A stretch of 64,000 nt of DNA from Lacticaseibacillus kribbianus (lineage in GTDB: Bacteria > Bacillota > Bacilli > Lactobacillales > Lactobacillaceae): contig NZ_JAIPUL010000001.1 in NCBI RefSeq assembly GCF_020180945.1, positions 806,001 to 870,000 of the forward strand. The letters run 5' to 3'. The notes beneath the pieces were generated by a model that saw only the letters and a program-made list of their open reading frames with translations, was not told the DNA's origin and ran no database searches. A program made the position numbers and the translations under genes. Numbering within the stretch: the stretch's first letter is position 1; every line of letters starts with the position of its first letter. Shown in pieces: positions 38,501-48,678 of the stretch.

Positions 38501-39072
38501 CGCTGCAGCTTCTGACCTACATCGACGCGTACGCGACCGGCACGACCAGCCCAGCGCTTGCCGCGGGCGGCGTGTACATGATGTTCAAGCGGCCGCGGCT
38601 GAAGTACGCGGCGCGCCAGAACCCGGAACAGGCGACGGCCAAGGAGCACCGCATGTCCGGGCTGCTGGTGGTCCCGGAGGAGCCGGAGGCCGCCGTGAAG
38701 CTGGCCGTGGCGCTTGATTCGGACCTCGCCCACGGCGGCAAGTCCACGGCGGTGCCGATTGGGGTCACCGCCAAGGGCGCCATCGACCGCAGCTTCAAGA
38801 AGCTGCTGACGCCGGGGGACCTGGCCGCCTTCGTCGCGCACAACCGCCGCATGATTCAAGAGGCGGCGGCCAAGATTCTGACCGGTGCGATCGACCTGGC
38901 CCCGATTCAGTTCGACCAGGAAAGCACGGTGATCACCAACAGCGATTACCAGGCGATCATGCTGTTCGACCCGGCGACGGGCTTCGATCAGTACCGCCAC
39001 GTCACCCGGCTCAGCCTGCCGGAGGTCTTGGCGCTGCTTGCAAAGGAGGACAACGATGGGATTCACGACTGA
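35569..39072 (+). CDS. rexB: ATP-dependent helicase/nuclease subunit B (RexB)
   Basis: The 1167-residue partner of RexA in the RecBCD-like end-processing complex of lactobacilli and streptococci. The N-terminal part is a degenerate helicase without a usable Walker A; the C-terminal nuclease has GKIDRLDRV and FLVVDYKSSS. The AddB iron-sulfur cysteines are absent: the site reads FYKNPYEYFL where AddB has a Cys, and the C-terminal NSDYQAIMLFD stands where AddB has Cys-rich sequence. ATG 35569 has AAAGGAGA upstream and the end overlaps rexA by 17 nt. Confidence 0.93.
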   Translation: MGLQFILGTAAADHHRAIIDAMAATRKHDKDARIFYLVPNHVKFEAEVGLLQGLRGEAAVETFAEFAVQTFSPSRLAWYFLKNDPVYQQPRLDGPSNTMLVARLLAEHQDELRVYPGEANKPGFIAQLAKQLAELTQGRVSADDLRQVVQDLPATSRQGRKFADLAVLLDAYTAAIGPYVTNASLVTALASKLAGLDLAHTYFYLEHFNELSATERNLVVTLMQHAKEVTVALVLDRGVTAVPAPPCLFLPAARLYVALVAAAKDAHIQVHVDRQAPKRALSAGMAAVADFWVADTHLDPLPKPKDVTAPAGVTLAVASSPYVELRQVAIRINQLVHQGARYQDFLVMARHLDPYKDLIAPVFNSLGVPVFVDVEHPMQDHPLMALIDSLFAVWQHHFQYQDVMRLLRTELLLPEGTKVAAFRAALDVCDNHLLRTGIAGSLWLQKAPWQYFQRYSDSDRTDNDPEKSAQINLIKDLIAARVAPLFAQLDQSESGREAAATLYTWLVESGVQKQLEAWRAAAIAAGDIAASTAGEQAWATFVSLLDDYVTILGDTAFDRDQFIALMTAGIAGATFTQIPATLDQVVVSETALARQAKFAHVFVIGATSGVMPDTPTDAGVLTAADRSVLQERLPDGAYLPQTGADTTLGDPFVNYLGMMAGATTLTVSYPTYAEDQNQASPYLTAMRERLGLTLELWSTVTPQTPPRLVAGTARSLLSDFITVARLSRDQNRPVATAWQGVYAALRKDPKLAGLTARLAASIDYKNAVGKLDPSLARKLYGENLKLSVSRLESFYKNPYEYFLAYGLRLNTRPEFELTPADLGTLYHDVAATLVAQWPLEQLQAQTAESLQAAVAARLAEDVATMPQYQILLSSHAMQAVQGRIAAMLAAVLAAVSGQLSHAAFRPRATELAFGALDNHEGSLPPLILPVAGGGSISVRGKIDRLDRVQVDGQDYFLVVDYKSSSHDFDPQKAYYGVSLQLLTYIDAYATGTTSPALAAGGVYMMFKRPRLKYAARQNPEQATAKEHRMSGLLVVPEEPEAAVKLAVALDSDLAHGGKSTAVPIGVTAKGAIDRSFKKLLTPGDLAAFVAHNRRMIQEAAAKILTGAIDLAPIQFDQESTVITNSDYQAIMLFDPATGFDQYRHVTRLSLPEVLALLAKEDNDGIHD

Positions 39073-42000
39073 TCAACTCAACGCGATTCGGTTGCACGGC
39101 TCCGACCTTTTGGTGTCGGCCAGCGCCGGCTCGGGCAAAACGGCCGTGTTGGTGCGCCGCATTGTTGAAGACGTCGAGGCCGGCGCCGATGTGACGCGGA
39201 TGCTGATTGTGACCTTCACCAACGCCGCCACGGCGGAGATGAAGCTGAAAATTCAAAAGGCGCTCAAGGCCGAGCTGACCGCAGAGCCCAAGCCGGGTGC
39301 CGCCCCGCTTGATGAGGCGACGCGGCGGCACGTCGCCAACCAGGTCGCCAAGATGAACGCCGCGTCCATCATGACGCTCGACGCCTTTTCGCTGCAGGTG
39401 GTGCACCAGTACTACTACGTGATCAACCTGGCCCCGGGATTCCGGCAGCTGACCGACGACACCGAGGCCCTGATGATTCAGACCGACGTGTGGGCGAAAC
39501 TGGTCGAAGAGCTTTACGACGGTCCAGACGCGGCGGCGTTCGCCGCACTTGCGGACAACTTTGCGACCAAGCCCACCGGCACCGAGCTTCAAGACATCGT
39601 CTTTGAGCTGACCGACTTTGCGGCGACCACCCCGGATCCGGCGGCCTGGCTGGCTGCTTTTCCCGAAGGCTACACGCCGGAGGGCACCGACCGCGCCGTC
39701 ACGACCTGGCTGTGGCCTGCAATCAAGGACCAGCTGGTCGCTGCCGCTAGCGACCTTGAGGCGCTGCGTCAGCGGGTCGACCTGCCGGGTGGGGAGCTCG
39801 CGGTGTTTGCCGGCAACCTTGCCGACACGCTCGATGCGGTCACCAACGCGATTGCCGAAGACCCGACGACCTACGCCGCGGCGCAGGCCGCCGTTGCCGG
39901 CATCTCTTGGCCGCGTTGGCCCACGGTGCGCAAGCTGGACGACGACCTCAAGGCCATCAAGGAGGCGGTGAAAGGCGACCGCGAAGTAGTGAAAAAGCGG
40001 GTTGATAAACTGATTGCTCAGCTTGCCATTACGCCGGAAGACCTGGCGGCGGTTCAACCCGCGGCCCACGCCATGATGCAGCAGCTCAGCCGAGTCGCGG
40101 CGCGGTACGCCGCGGCGCTGGCCGCCGAAAAGGCGCGCCGGCAGGTGATGGGCTTCACCGACATCGCCCAGGCCGCGCTGCGAATCCTGACGACGGTCGA
40201 CCCGGCGACCGGCGAGTCCGTCGCCGCGGCCTATCAGGACCAGTTCGACGCCGTTCTGGTCGACGAGTACCAGGACATCAACCAGCTTCAAGAGGCGCTG
40301 CTCAAGGCCGTCAGCCGCAAGAATCCGGGCAACCGCTTCATGGTCGGCGACGTCAAGCAGAGCATCTACGGCTTCCGGCTGGCCGATCCCACGCTGTTTT
40401 TGACCAAGTACCGCCGCTTCGCCGGCCCAGACGCCGACCCGGCCCAGGTGCCGGGCCGCCGCATCGACCTGACGAAGAACTTCCGCTCCAGCCAAAACGT
40501 GCTGTCGTTCACCAACCTGGTGTTCAGCCAGATCATGGACCGGCAGGTGGGGGAGCTGGATTACGACAAGCCCGCGCAGCTGGTGCTGGGCGACGGTGAC
40601 AAGTACCGCGCCTTCGCCCCGACCACCGAGTTCCTGATTCACGTCACGCAAAGCGGTGAATCAGAGGAGGACTCGGATGAAGAAGGCGACACCCAGGCGG
40701 CCCTGGATCGCGACCAGGCGGAGGTCCGGATGGTGATTGCCCACATCCAAAAGATGGTGCAAGACCCCACCTACACCCTGTACGACTCGGACCTGCACAC
40801 CACGCGCCGCATCCGCTATCAAGACATCACGCTGTTGACCCGCGCGAGCAAGCAAAATGTGATCCTGCAAAGCGAGTTTGCGGCCGCCAACGTGCCGATT
40901 GTGGTCGGCAACGCCAAGAAGTACTTCAAGACCACCGAGCTGATGGTGATGCTGTCGTTGCTTCGCATCATCGACAATCCGCTCCAGGAAATCGCGCTTG
41001 TCGCCGTGCTGCGCTCGCCGATCGTCGGGCTGTCGGCCGACGCGCTGGCGCTGATCCGGCTGGCTGCGCCGCGGGCGACCTTCGACGAGGCGCTCACCCG
41101 CTTTGCCAAGCAGACCGGTGGCACGGCGCAGGCGCAGGCCACGCGCACCAAGGTCACGGCGTTTTTGGCGAACCTGACCGAGTTTCGCGATTTTGCCCGG
41201 GAGCACGCGCTGGTCGACCTGGTCTGGCACCTGTACGACCGCACCGGCTACCTGGACTTCGTCGGCGGGCTGCCCGGCGGCTCGCAGCGTCAGGCGAACC
41301 TGCAGGCGCTGGCCGGCCGCGCGGCAAGCTACGAGCAGGGCGGTTTCAAGGGCCTGTTCGCTTTCATTCACTTCATCGAGCTGATGCAAAAAAAGGCCAA
41401 GGACCTGGCGACCCCGGTGACGCTTGAGCCGGACGTCGACGCCGTGCGGCTGATGACCATCCACGCCAGCAAGGGGCTCCAGTTTCCGGTGGTGTTCCTG
41501 CTCAACACCGGCAAGCGTATGAACGATCAAGACCTGCGCCGACCGGTCATCGCCACCGCCCACGGCGTCGGGGTCAACTGGGTCGACCCGGTGACGCGCG
41601 TCAGCTACCCGCTGCCGCAGTACGAGGCCGCCAAGGTCGCCAAGGACGCGCAGCTTACCGCCGAGGAGATGCGCCTGCTTTACGTCGCACTGACCCGCGC
41701 GGAGCAGCGGCTGGTGATCATCGGCTCGACGCCGGATCAGGCCAAGCTTGAGGCCAAGTGGGCCCGCGACCAAGAATGCGATACCCTACTGCTGCCGGCC
41801 GGGCGGCGAGCGGCCGCCCGCACGTACCTGGACTGGCTGGGCATGGCCATCGCGCGCACCGCGGCCGTGGCCGACCACGACAGCCCGCTTTTGGCGCCAT
41901 TCGCCACGCCGATCAGCGTCACCTTCATCGACCGCGTTGAGGCGCCGGTGACCGCAACACACACGGCGTCTTCCGCCGCTCCGGCGGCCGAAGCGGACTC

Positions 42001-42730
42001 GCCGATCGACGACTGGCTGGCCTTTACGTACCCGCACGCGCTGGCGACGCGCACCACCGGCTTTCAGACCGTGTCCGAGATCAAGCAGGCCTACGCCGAT
42101 CCGACGCAGCAGGAGCTGCTCGCCGCCGCGGCGCAGACCGATGGCAACCGCTTCGTCAGCGACTTCGCCAGCCCGCGCTTTTTGACGGCCACTCAGGCCG
42201 CCAGCGCGACGGCAATCGGGACGGCGACGCACCTGGTGCTGCAGCTGGTGGACCTCGCGCAGCCGCTAGACGCGGCGCACCTGACCGCTTTGATCGAGCG
42301 GTTGATTGAGGATGGCAGTCTGGACGCAGCGGTGGCGGCCCAGATCGCCGTGGCCAACTTGGTGACCTTTTTCACCACGCCGCTGGGCGCGGCCATCGTC
42401 GCGAACCGCCAGACGCTGCACCGCGAGGCCGCGTTCTCGCTGCTGCGGCCGGCCAAGTCGCTGTTTGCCGACATGCAAAACGAAACTGCCGACATCCTGG
42501 TCCACGGGATCATCGACGGCTACTTCACAACGGAGGCCGGCATCACGCTGTTCGACTACAAGACCGACCACGTGACGGCCGACCTAGGCCCGCTCGTTGA
42601 GCGCTACCGCGGACAGCTGGCGATGTACGCGGCCGCGCTTGAGGCGGCCACCGGCCAAACGGTGCGCCACCAATACCTGGTGGCGCTTGCGACCGGGGCG
42701 GTGGTCGACCTGGCGGCGCAACCAGAGTAG
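39056..42730 (+). CDS. rexA: ATP-dependent helicase/nuclease subunit A (RexA)
   Basis: The 1224-residue UvrD-like helicase and nuclease that processes double-strand ends for recombination. Walker A is SASAGSGKTAVLVRR at about residues 21-35; motif II is VDEYQDINQLQ; VRLMTIHASKGLQFPVVF is motif V; and LFDYKTDHV near the C-terminus is the PD-(D/E)XK nuclease lysine motif. The start ATG 39056 lies inside the end of rexB with AAAGGAGG upstream, so the subunits are coupled. Confidence 0.95.
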   Translation: MGFTTDQLNAIRLHGSDLLVSASAGSGKTAVLVRRIVEDVEAGADVTRMLIVTFTNAATAEMKLKIQKALKAELTAEPKPGAAPLDEATRRHVANQVAKMNAASIMTLDAFSLQVVHQYYYVINLAPGFRQLTDDTEALMIQTDVWAKLVEELYDGPDAAAFAALADNFATKPTGTELQDIVFELTDFAATTPDPAAWLAAFPEGYTPEGTDRAVTTWLWPAIKDQLVAAASDLEALRQRVDLPGGELAVFAGNLADTLDAVTNAIAEDPTTYAAAQAAVAGISWPRWPTVRKLDDDLKAIKEAVKGDREVVKKRVDKLIAQLAITPEDLAAVQPAAHAMMQQLSRVAARYAAALAAEKARRQVMGFTDIAQAALRILTTVDPATGESVAAAYQDQFDAVLVDEYQDINQLQEALLKAVSRKNPGNRFMVGDVKQSIYGFRLADPTLFLTKYRRFAGPDADPAQVPGRRIDLTKNFRSSQNVLSFTNLVFSQIMDRQVGELDYDKPAQLVLGDGDKYRAFAPTTEFLIHVTQSGESEEDSDEEGDTQAALDRDQAEVRMVIAHIQKMVQDPTYTLYDSDLHTTRRIRYQDITLLTRASKQNVILQSEFAAANVPIVVGNAKKYFKTTELMVMLSLLRIIDNPLQEIALVAVLRSPIVGLSADALALIRLAAPRATFDEALTRFAKQTGGTAQAQATRTKVTAFLANLTEFRDFAREHALVDLVWHLYDRTGYLDFVGGLPGGSQRQANLQALAGRAASYEQGGFKGLFAFIHFIELMQKKAKDLATPVTLEPDVDAVRLMTIHASKGLQFPVVFLLNTGKRMNDQDLRRPVIATAHGVGVNWVDPVTRVSYPLPQYEAAKVAKDAQLTAEEMRLLYVALTRAEQRLVIIGSTPDQAKLEAKWARDQECDTLLLPAGRRAAARTYLDWLGMAIARTAAVADHDSPLLAPFATPISVTFIDRVEAPVTATHTASSAAPAAEADSPIDDWLAFTYPHALATRTTGFQTVSEIKQAYADPTQQELLAAAAQTDGNRFVSDFASPRFLTATQAASATAIGTATHLVLQLVDLAQPLDAAHLTALIERLIEDGSLDAAVAAQIAVANLVTFFTTPLGAAIVANRQTLHREAAFSLLRPAKSLFADMQNETADILVHGIIDGYFTTEAGITLFDYKTDHVTADLGPLVERYRGQLAMYAAALEAATGQTVRHQYLVALATGAVVDLAAQPE

Positions 42731-42763
42731 AATGGAGCAAGACTTGAGAAAATTGGTGAGTGC

Positions 42764-45577
42764 ATGACTTTTCCAGCCACATACGCCGTCATCGACCTGG
42801 AGACGACGGGCACCAGCGTCGACGAGGGCGACCGCATCATTCAGTTCGGCTGCGCCATCATGGAGAACGGCCAAATCACGCAAACGGTGTCGCAGCTGGT
42901 CAACCCCGACCGGCCGGTGCCGGAGGCAATTCAGGCGCTGACCGGGATCCACCCGGAAGACCTCGTGGCGGCGCCTTACTTCGAGGACGTCGCGTACATG
43001 ATCGAGAACCTGGTGGCCGACCGCGTGATCGTGGCGCACAACGTTAACTTCGACTACCCGTTCCTGAGCGCGGAGCTCGCCCGGGTCGGGTCGAGGCCTT
43101 TGATCGGGCCTGCCATTGACACGGTGCAGCTGGCGCAGATTCTCCTGCCCACCGCACCGAGCTTTCGCCTCAGCGACCTGACCCACGCGCTGGGCATCCG
43201 CCACGACAACCCGCACCGCGCCGACTCCGACGCGGTGTCGACCGCCAAGCTCCTCTGGCAGCTGCGCGACCGCCTGCGGGCGCTGCCGGGCAGCACCCAG
43301 CAGCTGCTCGCGACGCTTGCCGGCAGCCTGATTCGCCAGACCGGCCCGTGGCTGGCCGCCCAGGTGGCGCCGGACACGCCACTGGGCCCGGGTCAGCGCC
43401 AGTGCGGCCGCTTCGTGATCCGGACCGCCCAAGCGCCGCTTGAGCCGCTGGGCGCGTCCCCGACCTACCCGGCGGGGGACGCGGCGAAGCGGCGCCTGCT
43501 GCGCCCCAAGCTGCGTTTTCGCCGCGGCCAGGCGCGGATGATGGACGCGATTCACGAGAACGCCACCGGCACCCAGCGACCGCTGATGATCGAGGCGGGC
43601 ACGGGGCTGGGCAAAACGCTCGGCTACCTGCTGCCTTACGCCTATGTCGCGGACGCGGCGCACAAGCTGGTGGTCGCGACCTCGACCACGGTGCTGCAGG
43701 CCCAGCTGATGGCGGCGATGCCCCAGGTGGCGGCGATGACCGGCCGCGAGCTACCGGCGGTGTCGCTCAAGAGCCCGCGCCACTACCTGGACCTGCAGAA
43801 GCTCGCGGACGCCCTGGTCACCGTCGATGACCGCCTGTCGCGGCTACTGGAGATGCGGCTGGTTGTCTGGCTGACGCAGACGACCTCGGGCGACTTGGAC
43901 GAGCTGCACCTGACGACCTACAAGGCACCGCTGTTTGCCAGGGTGCGCCACACTGCCGCCGGCCGTGCGGTGGGGGGGCCGTACGCGGCCGCCGATTTTT
44001 ACCACCGCCAGCAGACCGCGGTCGAAACGGCGTTCGTCGTTGTGACCAACCACGCGTACCTGTCGCGCCACTTCGCCGCACTTGCGGGCGACGCCAAGCC
44101 CTTTCTGGTGGTCGACGAGGCCCAGCACTTTGCGGACAACACCGCGGCGGCCTTCTCGCATCGCCTCGCGCTGCCGGCGCTGCGCGTGCGCCTCAACCAC
44201 CTGCGGGCATTGCTGGAGCGCCACGACGCGCGCGACCTGCAGCACGCCTTCGCCGCAAGCGCGGTGCACCGCTACCAGCTTGCGACGATGCAGCAGCAGA
44301 TTGATGCCTTGCAGGCGCAGATTATCGCGCTGCAGACGGCACTTTACGGCCACTTCTTCCGCCAGCCGCCGGTTGGGGCCGTGACCAAGATGCTGATGCC
44401 CGAGCAGGTGGCGTGGCTTCAGGAAACGCTCGCCGAGCCGCAGCGGCGCCTGGCGACCGGGCTGGCCGGCCTGGTGGCGGCCTGCACCGCGCTTCACGGC
44501 ACGTACACCGCCCAACCCGCGCGCTTTTTACCCTCCGACGCCGCCGTCTTCCAGGCGCTTGCAGGGCTGACCGCCGCCTTGGACGCGACGAGCCAAGAGG
44601 TCGCCGCCCTGACGCCGGCGGTTCTGGCCCAGGCCCAAGACGGGGTGACCTGCGTGACGCTTGAAACCGGCGCCGGCGCCGCGGGGCTGGCCCTGACCTG
44701 GGACCGCTTCAGCGTCGCAACGCCGCTTCAGGAGGTGCTCTCGCGCTTCACCGCGCCGACGTTCGTGGGGGCGACTTTGACCGTCGACCGCAGCTTCGAC
44801 TTTCTGGCCGGTCAGCTGGGTTACACCGCGCTTCTTGAAGACCAGTGCCTGCGGTTGCGCAGTCCGTTTCGCTACAAGCGCCAGGCCGCGGCCTTCACCG
44901 TGGCCGACGCGCCCAACGCCCAAAGCCTTGCGCCCGCTGACTACGCGGACTACCTGGCTTCGGCCATCGCCGCGCTTGCGGCGGGGGAGCACCAGACCAT
45001 CGCGCTGTTCACGTCGCTTGGCGTGATTGCGGCCGTGTACCGCCGGCTGGCCGCCATGCCGCTGGCCCAGCACAAGGAGATCTTGGCCCAGGGGGTGACG
45101 GGCTCGGCGGAGAAAATCGCTAAGCGCTTCGCCCTCGGGCACAACAGCCTGCTTTTGGGTGCGGCCAGCTTCTTTGAGGGCATCGATTACCCCGACAAGC
45201 AGCTGGAGCTCGTGATTCTGACCCGACTGCCGTTCGATGCCCCGGACGCGCCGGTCACCAAGGCGCGCTACGTCGCGCTGCGGCAGGCGGGACAAGACGC
45301 CTTCAAGGCGGACGCGCTGCCGCGCGCCACGCTGCGGTTTCGCCAGAGCTTCGGGCGCCTGATTCGCACCGAGCACGACCGGGGAGTGTTCGTGGTGCTG
45401 GATCCGCGCCTGACCACCACCAGTTACGGCCGCAAGCTCGCCAAGAGCCTGCCCAACCTCAAGCCGCTGGCGCTTTCGCTGCCGGATGTGGTGGCGGAAA
45501 CCGCCCGCTGGCTCGACCAGCCAGTTCCTCAAGCCACCAGAAAGGAGGACGCCCATGCGTCCAGCATCACGTCGTAG
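42764..45577 (+). CDS. dinG: DinG family protein with N-terminal DEDDh exonuclease
   Basis: A 937-residue fusion. Residues 1-165 are a DnaQ-like exonuclease (YAVIDLETTG; AHNVNFDYPFL; HRADSDAVST). The rest is the XPD/DinG helicase fold with Walker A EAGTGLGKTLGYLLP, VDEAQHF box and a C-terminal QSFGRLIRTEHD. No cysteine lies between Walker A and the DEAQ box, so there is no Fe-S domain. In S. aureus the equivalent protein was shown to be an exonuclease rather than a helicase, which may hold here. It is 33 nt after rexA and its last 23 nt overlap the ypmB-like gene. Confidence 0.92.
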   Translation: MTFPATYAVIDLETTGTSVDEGDRIIQFGCAIMENGQITQTVSQLVNPDRPVPEAIQALTGIHPEDLVAAPYFEDVAYMIENLVADRVIVAHNVNFDYPFLSAELARVGSRPLIGPAIDTVQLAQILLPTAPSFRLSDLTHALGIRHDNPHRADSDAVSTAKLLWQLRDRLRALPGSTQQLLATLAGSLIRQTGPWLAAQVAPDTPLGPGQRQCGRFVIRTAQAPLEPLGASPTYPAGDAAKRRLLRPKLRFRRGQARMMDAIHENATGTQRPLMIEAGTGLGKTLGYLLPYAYVADAAHKLVVATSTTVLQAQLMAAMPQVAAMTGRELPAVSLKSPRHYLDLQKLADALVTVDDRLSRLLEMRLVVWLTQTTSGDLDELHLTTYKAPLFARVRHTAAGRAVGGPYAAADFYHRQQTAVETAFVVVTNHAYLSRHFAALAGDAKPFLVVDEAQHFADNTAAAFSHRLALPALRVRLNHLRALLERHDARDLQHAFAASAVHRYQLATMQQQIDALQAQIIALQTALYGHFFRQPPVGAVTKMLMPEQVAWLQETLAEPQRRLATGLAGLVAACTALHGTYTAQPARFLPSDAAVFQALAGLTAALDATSQEVAALTPAVLAQAQDGVTCVTLETGAGAAGLALTWDRFSVATPLQEVLSRFTAPTFVGATLTVDRSFDFLAGQLGYTALLEDQCLRLRSPFRYKRQAAAFTVADAPNAQSLAPADYADYLASAIAALAAGEHQTIALFTSLGVIAAVYRRLAAMPLAQHKEILAQGVTGSAEKIAKRFALGHNSLLLGAASFFEGIDYPDKQLELVILTRLPFDAPDAPVTKARYVALRQAGQDAFKADALPRATLRFRQSFGRLIRTEHDRGVFVVLDPRLTTTSYGRKLAKSLPNLKPLALSLPDVVAETARWLDQPVPQATRKEDAHASSITS

Positions 45578-46046
45578 ATTGTTTCGAATGATTCGCCTCA
45601 TCGCCGGGCTCGCGCTTTTGGCCGCCGTGGTCTTCGTGTGGACCAAGAGCGTGTCGCCGCTGCGCTCGGTGCGCACGCAGGCGACCGCCATCGCCAAGGC
45701 GAAGGCCGGCGTCACCACCGTGTCCCAGTTCTACTGGGATACACAGCGCGAGAGCTACCTCACCGTCGCCGGCACCACCGCCAGCAAGAAGCGGGTGTAC
45801 GTGGTGATCCGCCAGAAAACTGGCAAGGTCCACGTGGTGGGCCAGTCGGCCGGCATCACCCGCCAGCAGGTGATTGCCCAAACCACCGCAAGCTTTGCGC
45901 CCAAGCGCATCACGAGCATTGGCCTCAGCCGCCGAGCAAAGAAATTTGTCTGGGATGTTGGCTATCGCACAAAGTCTGGTAAACTTGGGTATGTGACTTA
46001 CGACTTCGCCTCCGGAGACCAGCTGGCGGCGATCAGCAACCTTTAG
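45555..46046 (+). CDS. YpmB-like membrane-anchored protein (DUF5590)
   Basis: A 163-residue protein starting at ATG 45555 behind AAAGGAGGAC. Residues 12-30 form a single N-terminal membrane anchor (LIAGLALLAAVVFVW) and the rest, two repeated PepSY-like alpha-beta halves, should be extracytoplasmic. The position between dinG and the aspartate aminotransferase/asnS pair matches ypmB in Firmicutes. The function of the family is unknown. It overlaps the end of dinG. Confidence 0.85.
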   Translation: MRPASRRRLFRMIRLIAGLALLAAVVFVWTKSVSPLRSVRTQATAIAKAKAGVTTVSQFYWDTQRESYLTVAGTTASKKRVYVVIRQKTGKVHVVGQSAGITRQQVIAQTTASFAPKRITSIGLSRRAKKFVWDVGYRTKSGKLGYVTYDFASGDQLAAISNL

Positions 46047-46049
46047 GAC

Positions 46050-46073
46050 CACCCCGGGGCCATCCCCGGGGTG
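46050..46073 (+). other. Strong GC hairpin without U-tract
   Basis: CACCCCGGGG pairs perfectly with CCCCGGGGTG around CCAT. It lies between the ypmB-like gene and aspB. With no T-run it is more likely an RNA-stability or processing element than a terminator. Confidence 0.5.
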
Positions 46074-46101
46074 ATCCAAGACACCGATTGGAGTGACCAA
46101 T

Positions 46102-47286
46102 TTGCACCTAGCCCAACGAATTCGCAGCGTGGCTCCCAGCGCGACGCTGGCCGTCTCGGCCGCGGCCAAGGCGATGAAGGCCCGCGGGGAAACCGTGTTT
46201 GACCTGTCGATCGGCCAGCCGGACTTCACGACCCCGGCCGTGATCAACCAGGCGGCGGTCGCGGCGATTGAATCCGGCGCCGCCAGTTTTTACACGCCCG
46301 CGGCCGGTCTGCCGGCCCTGAAAGCCGCCATCGCGGCCCATATCCACGCCCAGACCGGTGTGACGTACGAGCCCAAGCAGCTGGTGGTGACCACCGGCGC
46401 CAAGATGGCCCTTTACAGCCTGTTTCAGGTGCTGCTGGACCCCGGCGACGAGGTCCTGATTCCGATTCCCGGCTGGGTGTCTTACGTCGAACAGGTGCGC
46501 CTGGCCGGCGGGGTGCCGCGACCGGTGCAAAGTCTCGCGCACTTCAAGGTCACCGTCGACGACCTCGAGGCCAACCGCACGGCAAAGACCCGGGCGGTGA
46601 TCATCAACTCGCCGAGCAACCCGACCGGCGTGGTGTACACCAAGGCCGAGCTGACCTTGATCGGCAACTGGGCGCTGCGCCACGACATCCTGGTGGTGGC
46701 CGATGACATTTACCGCGACCTTTTGTTCAACGGGACGACCTACCACTCGATCATCGAGATCGACCCGCAGATTACCCAGAACACGGTGCTGATCTCGGGC
46801 GCCTCGAAGTCCTACGCGATGACGGGCTGGCGTATCGGGTACGCCGCCGGGCCGGCCAAGCTGATCGGCGCGATGAGCACGCTGCTAGGTCACGCAACCG
46901 GCAATCCGACGGCGGTCGCTCAGTACGCCGCCATTGAGGCGTTCGGCAACCCGGCGGTCGATGCGACCGTCGAGTCAATGCGCCAGGCCTTCGAGGACCG
47001 GCTGAACACCGTGTACCCGCTGGTGCAGCAGGTGCCGGGCTTCGAGCTGCCGGAGAAGCCGCAGGGGGCGTTTTACCTGTTCCCGAACGTGCGGCGGGCC
47101 GCGGTGCTGACGCACCACAAGACGGTCGACGACTTCATCGCCGCGCTGCTGGCCGAAACCGGCGTGGCGATGGTGCCGGGCCGGGCGTTCGGCATGCCAG
47201 ACCACGCGCGACTGAGCTACGCGGCGGCCAAGCCCGTGCTCGTTGAGGCGCTGGGCCGCATTCAGGCCTTCGTCGCACAGAACTGA
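46102..47286 (+). CDS. Aspartate aminotransferase, class I/II fold
   Basis: A 394-residue PLP enzyme transferring amino groups between aspartate and 2-oxoglutarate. The PLP lysine lies in [27 protein letters not shown] is the cofactor-binding Asn loop, and the final arginine lies in HARLSY. I choose TTG 46102 because GGAG at 46090-46093 is 8 nt before it; GTG 46093 overlaps that site. It lies upstream of asnS as in many Firmicutes (aspB-asnS), linking aspartate supply to asparaginyl-tRNA charging. Confidence 0.92.
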   Translation: MHLAQRIRSVAPSATLAVSAAAKAMKARGETVFDLSIGQPDFTTPAVINQAAVAAIESGAASFYTPAAGLPALKAAIAAHIHAQTGVTYEPKQLVVTTGAKMALYSLFQVLLDPGDEVLIPIPGWVSYVEQVRLAGGVPRPVQSLAHFKVTVDDLEANRTAKTRAVIINSPSNPTGVVYTKAELTLIGNWALRHDILVVADDIYRDLLFNGTTYHSIIEIDPQITQNTVLISGASKSYAMTGWRIGYAAGPAKLIGAMSTLLGHATGNPTAVAQYAAIEAFGNPAVDATVESMRQAFEDRLNTVYPLVQQVPGFELPEKPQGAFYLFPNVRRAAVLTHHKTVDDFIAALLAETGVAMVPGRAFGMPDHARLSYAAAKPVLVEALGRIQAFVAQN

Positions 47287-47326
47287 GCACCGGGACAGAT
47301 TCATTTTCACGATACAGGGGGATACT

Positions 47327-48625
47327 ATGACAGAACAGATCCGCATCATCGATGCAAAAGACCACGTCAACGAGGAAGTGCGCATTGGCGTCTGGTTGAC
47401 CGACAAGCGCTCCAGCGGCAAGATCGCGTTCCTGCAGCTGCGCGACGGCTCCGCCTTTTTCCAGGGCGTGGTGCTGAAAAACAAGGTCAGCGAGGAAGTC
47501 TTCCAGGCGGCCAAGGACTTGCGCCAGGAGACCTCCATGTGGCTGACCGGCGAGATCCACGAGGACACGCGCAGCCACTTCGGCTACGAGATCGAGGTCC
47601 ACGACATCGAAGTGCTGGGCACGGCCGATGACTACCCGATCACGCCCAAGGAGCACGGCATCGAGTTCCTGCTCGACCACCGGCACCTGTGGCTGCGCTC
47701 CAAGCGCCAGTTTGCGATCCAGCAAATCCGCAACGAGATGATCCGCGCCACCTACGAGTTCTTCAATCAGGAGGGCTTCATCAAGATGGACGCGCCGATC
47801 CTCACGGGATCTGCGCCGGAGGGGACCACCGAGCTGTTCGAAACCGAATACTTCGATCGTCCGGCCTTCCTCAGCCAGTCCGGCCAACTTTACGCCGAGG
47901 CCGGCGCGATGGCGTACGGCAAGGTCTTCACCTTCGGCCCTGTGTTCCGCGCCGAAAAGAGCAAGACGCGTCGCCACCTGACCGAGTTCTGGATGATCGA
48001 GCCCGAGATGGCCTTCACCCACCAAGAGGAAAGCCTCCAGGTCCAGGAGCGCTACATCGCCTTTCTTGTGCAAAACGTGATCGACCACTGCGCCTACGAC
48101 CTGAAGCTCTTGGACCGCGACATCGACGTGCTCAAGAAGTACACCAAGCTGCCTTACCCGCGCATCCGCTACGATAAGGCGATTGAGATGCTGCAAAAGG
48201 CGGACTTTGACGTCAAGTGGGGCGACGACTTCGGCTCCCCGGAGGAGACCTACCTGTCCGATCAGTTCGAGCAGCCGGTGTTCGTCCTGAACTACCCGAA
48301 GGCCATCAAGCCGTTCTACATGCTGCCGGAGGAAGGCCGCGACGACACCTACGTCTGCGCCGACCTGCTGGCACCGGAAGGCTACGGCGAAATCATCGGC
48401 GGCTCCGAGCGTGAGGTCGACTACGACAAGCTCAAGGCCGCCATCGAGGCCAAGGGGTTGGATCTGGCCGAGTACGAGTGGTACCTCGACCTGCGCAAGT
48501 ACGGCAGTGTGCCGCACGCCGGGTTCGGACTGGGGCTTGAGCGCGCCATCACCTGGATCTGCCACCTTGATCACCTGCGCGAGACCATTCCGTTCCCACG
48601 GATGCTCAACCGCATCAAGCCGTAA
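47327..48625 (+). CDS. asnS: Asparaginyl-tRNA synthetase
   Basis: A 432-residue class IIb synthetase. The N-terminal OB-fold anticodon-binding domain covers about residues 15-115 ([19 protein letters not shown]). Motif 2 is [19 protein letters not shown] and motif 3 is [16 protein letters not shown] 47327 follows a modest GGGGG site. The next gene, dnaD, is separated by a terminator. Confidence 0.97.
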   Translation: MTEQIRIIDAKDHVNEEVRIGVWLTDKRSSGKIAFLQLRDGSAFFQGVVLKNKVSEEVFQAAKDLRQETSMWLTGEIHEDTRSHFGYEIEVHDIEVLGTADDYPITPKEHGIEFLLDHRHLWLRSKRQFAIQQIRNEMIRATYEFFNQEGFIKMDAPILTGSAPEGTTELFETEYFDRPAFLSQSGQLYAEAGAMAYGKVFTFGPVFRAEKSKTRRHLTEFWMIEPEMAFTHQEESLQVQERYIAFLVQNVIDHCAYDLKLLDRDIDVLKKYTKLPYPRIRYDKAIEMLQKADFDVKWGDDFGSPEETYLSDQFEQPVFVLNYPKAIKPFYMLPEEGRDDTYVCADLLAPEGYGEIIGGSEREVDYDKLKAAIEAKGLDLAEYEWYLDLRKYGSVPHAGFGLGLERAITWICHLDHLRETIPFPRMLNRIKP

Positions 48626-48632
48626 TCACACG

Positions 48633-48658
48633 AGAGACTGGGCGATCAGTCTCTTTTT
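48633..48658 (+). terminator. asnS terminator
   Basis: AGAGACTG pairs with CAGTCTCT around GGCGAT, followed by four T residues. Confidence 0.88.
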
Positions 48659-48678
48659 GCACCACGAAGGGAGTTATC

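Noticed and set aside
46093-46095. GTG 46093 as start of the aspartate aminotransferase gene
   Set aside because: The GGAG ribosome binding site overlaps this codon; TTG 46102 is correctly spaced.
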